From positions 1-55,933 of the forward strand of contig JABCZC010000033.1 of the NCBI GenBank assembly GCA_013289875.1: a stretch of 55,933 nucleotides of DNA, read 5' to 3'. The position numbers and the translations under genes were made by a program. The stretch is from Acidobacteriota bacterium. Lineage in GTDB: Bacteria > Acidobacteriota > Terriglobia > Terriglobales > Acidobacteriaceae. How positions within the stretch are numbered: position 1 is the stretch's first letter; every line of letters begins with the position of its first letter. Below the pieces are notes generated by a model. That model did not search any database. It saw nothing but the letters and a program-made list of their open reading frames with translations, and was not told where the DNA came from. This document shows positions 54,409 to 55,933 of the stretch, one piece after another.

Positions 54409-54732
54409 TGCACCTGATCGTCTTGCAACTGCCGTCGTGGATGGTTAAACCTCATCGGCTCCATCGCCGCTATCTGCACCACCATTTCATTTGTCCCGCA
54501 GCTCATCCGCGTTTATCGGCTCAAGAGCGCGCACGAGATCTCGCTCATCATGTTTCTCGTCTTCTCGTTTGGCGTCTTTCTCTGGCTACTCTACGGCATC
54601 TGCATTCGTTCGTTCCCTGTGATCCTTGCCAATGCATTCACGCTCGCGCTGTCACTCGCCATTCTCGCGCTCAAGATCCGCTACGACCGGCGTCGTCGCG
54701 CTGGCAATTCTGCGAAAATAGAGAGAGTATGA
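54408..54732 (+). pseudogene. SemiSWEET (PQ-loop) sugar transporter with one-base frameshift
   Basis: From ATG 54408 the frame reads MHLIVLQLPSWMVK and then loses likeness. In the next frame, NLIGSIAAICTTISFVPQ (54448 on) continues to IRVYRLKSAHEIS, a full three-helix PQ-loop unit, ending at the TGA 54730-54732. One extra base in GTTAAAC (54444-54450) explains this; removing one T gives WMVNLIGS. The rest of the gene is intact, so the shift may be recent or a sequence error. SemiSWEETs form dimers that move sugars. The 3' end overlaps the DUF971 start as ATGA. Confidence 0.75.
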
Positions 54733-55163
54733 GCCACGAAGGCATTCGCCTGGTAAGCGCCGAGCAGGCGCGCCGCGAGGAGCGGGAACACCGCGAGCTT
54801 CCCCGCGACGCAAAAGAGCCGGTCAAGGTGCGCGTCCATAAGACTGAAGGCACCGGTCTCGAAATTGACTGGAAAGACGGGCACCGCAGCTCGTGGAGCT
54901 TCGCCTGGCTGCGGCATGCTTGTCCCTGCGCCACCTGCCACGACGAGCGCGACAAATCCGGCCGCAAACCCGGCGAGCCCAAACCGCAGCCAGCAACGCT
55001 GTTGCCTATGTATCAGGCGCCACCGCGGCCCAACGTTGTCACGCCGGTGGGCCGCTATGCGCTCAGCTTCGAGTGGAACGATGGCCACAAGAGCGGAATC
55101 TATTCGTGGGATTATTTGAGAAGGCACTGCGTGTGCGAGGAATGCAAGCGCTCGGATCCTTGA
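54729..55163 (+). CDS. DUF971 domain protein
   Basis: The protein has 144 residues. The DUF971 pattern is clear: LEIDWKDGHRSSWSFAWLRH, a Cys pair set CPCATC (residues about 60-65), then YALSFEWNDGHKSGIYSWDYL and CVCEEC at the end. The fold is that of the N-terminal domain of gamma-butyrobetaine hydroxylases. The six cysteines suggest a metal or Fe-S cluster; DUF971 is also found fused to Mrp/ApbC Fe-S carriers. The start overlaps the SemiSWEET stop, in the same operon as TauE. Confidence 0.85.
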   Translation: MSHEGIRLVSAEQARREEREHRELPRDAKEPVKVRVHKTEGTGLEIDWKDGHRSSWSFAWLRHACPCATCHDERDKSGRKPGEPKPQPATLLPMYQAPPRPNVVTPVGRYALSFEWNDGHKSGIYSWDYLRRHCVCEECKRSDP

Positions 55164-55222
55164 TTCTTCCGCAAAACCGGAACAACAAGAATCGCGTCCT
55201 AATCAGCTCGCATCGAAATCCC

Positions 55223-55684
55223 ATGCAGTCCCATCTTCTCGATGTCGTCACAGTCCTCGCGGCCGGATTGATGACCGGTGTCGAGCTGACCGTGGCAGCG
55301 TTCCTGCATCCGACTCTGAGCCGCCTCCCTGATTCCGTGCACGCCTGTGCTGCGCGCGCGTTTGCCAGACTTTTCGGCGGCGTTATGCCGTTCTGGTACG
55401 CGTCGGTGCTCTTGCTTTCCGTCATTGAAGTTTGGGTGCATTGGCCACTTGTATCTGCCAGTGCGAGGTTGCTCGCGACGGCATCGACCCTTTGGCTGCT
55501 GACGATTCTGTTCACACTGATTTTTCCAGTACCCATCAACAACCGCGTTGCGTCGTGGAATCTCAATGCGCTTCCCGCGGATTGGCGCGAGCAGCGCAGG
55601 CGATGGGATCGCTTGCATGCAATCCGCGTTGTGGCGTTGTTGGTGGCTCTGACGTGTCTCGTAACAGGAGTTCTGACCGCTTAG
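55223..55684 (+). CDS. DUF1772 membrane protein
   Basis: This 153-residue protein has four predicted helices, with the family pattern LHPTLSRLP near the N-terminus and VPINNRVASWN ... WDRLHAIRV toward the C-terminus. DUF1772 includes anthrone oxygenases of fungal polyketide routes, but most bacterial members are uncharacterised. ATG 55223 was chosen at the family N-terminus; the open frame begins within DUF971 as a shadow. It follows DUF971 by 59 bp and converges on the LOG gene. Confidence 0.82.
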   Translation: MQSHLLDVVTVLAAGLMTGVELTVAAFLHPTLSRLPDSVHACAARAFARLFGGVMPFWYASVLLLSVIEVWVHWPLVSASARLLATASTLWLLTILFTLIFPVPINNRVASWNLNALPADWREQRRRWDRLHAIRVVALLVALTCLVTGVLTA

Positions 55685-55686
55685 CC

Positions 55687-55933
55687 TCACTTCACCAACT
55701 CATCCAGCCTCGCATCATGCTTGGGGATCTCTGCGTGCGCGCGCCATTCACGTTCAACCAACTCCAGAGCCTCCGACACATCTCGCGCCACCTGGACCAG
55801 CCCACGATTCTCTGGCTTGATGAATCCCTGTGCGACGGTTGCATCGAAGAATTGCAGCAACCCGTCGTAGTAGCCGCCCACGTTCACCAGCACGCAGGGC
55901 TTCGAGTGGATGCGCAACTGTGCCCCGGTCAGC
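55687..55933 (-). CDS. LOG-family (TIGR00730) protein, C-terminal part (runs off right edge)
   Basis: The reverse strand reads LTGAQLRIHSKPCVLVNVGG, then YYDGLLQFFDATVAQGFI, then KPENRGL, the C-terminal signature of LOG/TIGR00730 Rossmann proteins. These include cytokinin riboside 5'-monophosphate phosphoribohydrolases, which release adenine-type bases from nucleotide monophosphates. The catalytic PGGxGTxxE motif lies outside the window. About 82 codons are present. It ends 2 bp past the convergent DUF1772 gene. Confidence 0.85.
   Translation of the reverse strand, partial: LTGAQLRIHSKPCVLVNVGGYYDGLLQFFDATVAQGFIKPENRGLVQVARDVSEALELVEREWRAHAEIPKHDARLDELVK

Overview
The window is about 56 kb of high-GC bacterial chromosome carrying mostly housekeeping and metabolic genes. 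It looks like an Acidobacteriota (Terriglobia-like) genome. This is inferred from the gene mix (sedolisin peptidase, patatin fused to an outer-membrane barrel, paired amidohydrolases, sigma/anti-sigma/TPR-CHAT cluster, secreted proteins with Tyr/Gly-rich and Pro/Ala-rich low-complexity regions) and from general family resemblance, not from a marker-gene search. I see no rRNA, tRNA, CRISPR array, insertion sequence or prophage.

Layout. 1-5.5 kb: start of transaldolase (cut by the left edge), a fumarylacetoacetate-hydrolase-family enzyme, an Fn3 lipoprotein, a TIGR01777-type SDR protein, an XRE-cupin regulator, a 5'(3')-deoxyribonucleotidase and a coiled-coil zinc-ribbon protein. 5.6-12.8 kb: DHA2 drug exporter, polyphosphate kinase 2, patatin/outer-membrane barrel protein and dipeptidyl peptidase IV. 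12.8-19.5 kb: secreted low-complexity proteins sharing a C-terminal domain, an MBL-fold hydrolase, a sedolisin and a cupin coupled to an acyl-CoA carboxylase beta subunit. 21.3-29.1 kb: small membrane protein, Y-family DNA polymerase, glutamyl-Q tRNA(Asp) synthetase, EamA transporter, adenine deaminase, SRPBCC protein and a class III aminotransferase.

29.3-36.5 kb is the most unusual region. An ECF-like sigma factor and its zinc-finger anti-sigma factor are followed, on the same strand, by a conserved beta-rich protein, a TPR-CHAT (caspase-like) predicted lipoprotein, and a protein that joins a TIR/deoxyribosyltransferase-like domain, a TPR-S domain and a SLOG nucleotide-sensing domain. This looks like a sigma-controlled conflict or stress-response cassette with a protease effector and a nucleotide sensor.

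36.5-48 kb: small membrane protein, rlmI-like methyltransferase, bifunctional Rel, ridA, msrB, a gluzincin-like peptidase, rpmB diverging from rplU-rpmA, a decayed VOC (glyoxalase-family) pseudogene, a membrane protein, a 59-residue secreted peptide and gyrB. 48-56 kb: two translationally coupled amidohydrolases (one without any metal ligand), a Tat-exported amidase, an orphan Opp-type ABC ATPase, TauE/SafE, a frameshifted SemiSWEET, DUF971, DUF1772, and the 3' end of a LOG-family gene cut by the right edge.

Several genes are short or damaged: the VOC pseudogene, the SemiSWEET frameshift, a 74-codon paralogue-like leader ORF at 12.8-13.0 kb, and a CHAT gene without an ordinary start codon near its lipobox.
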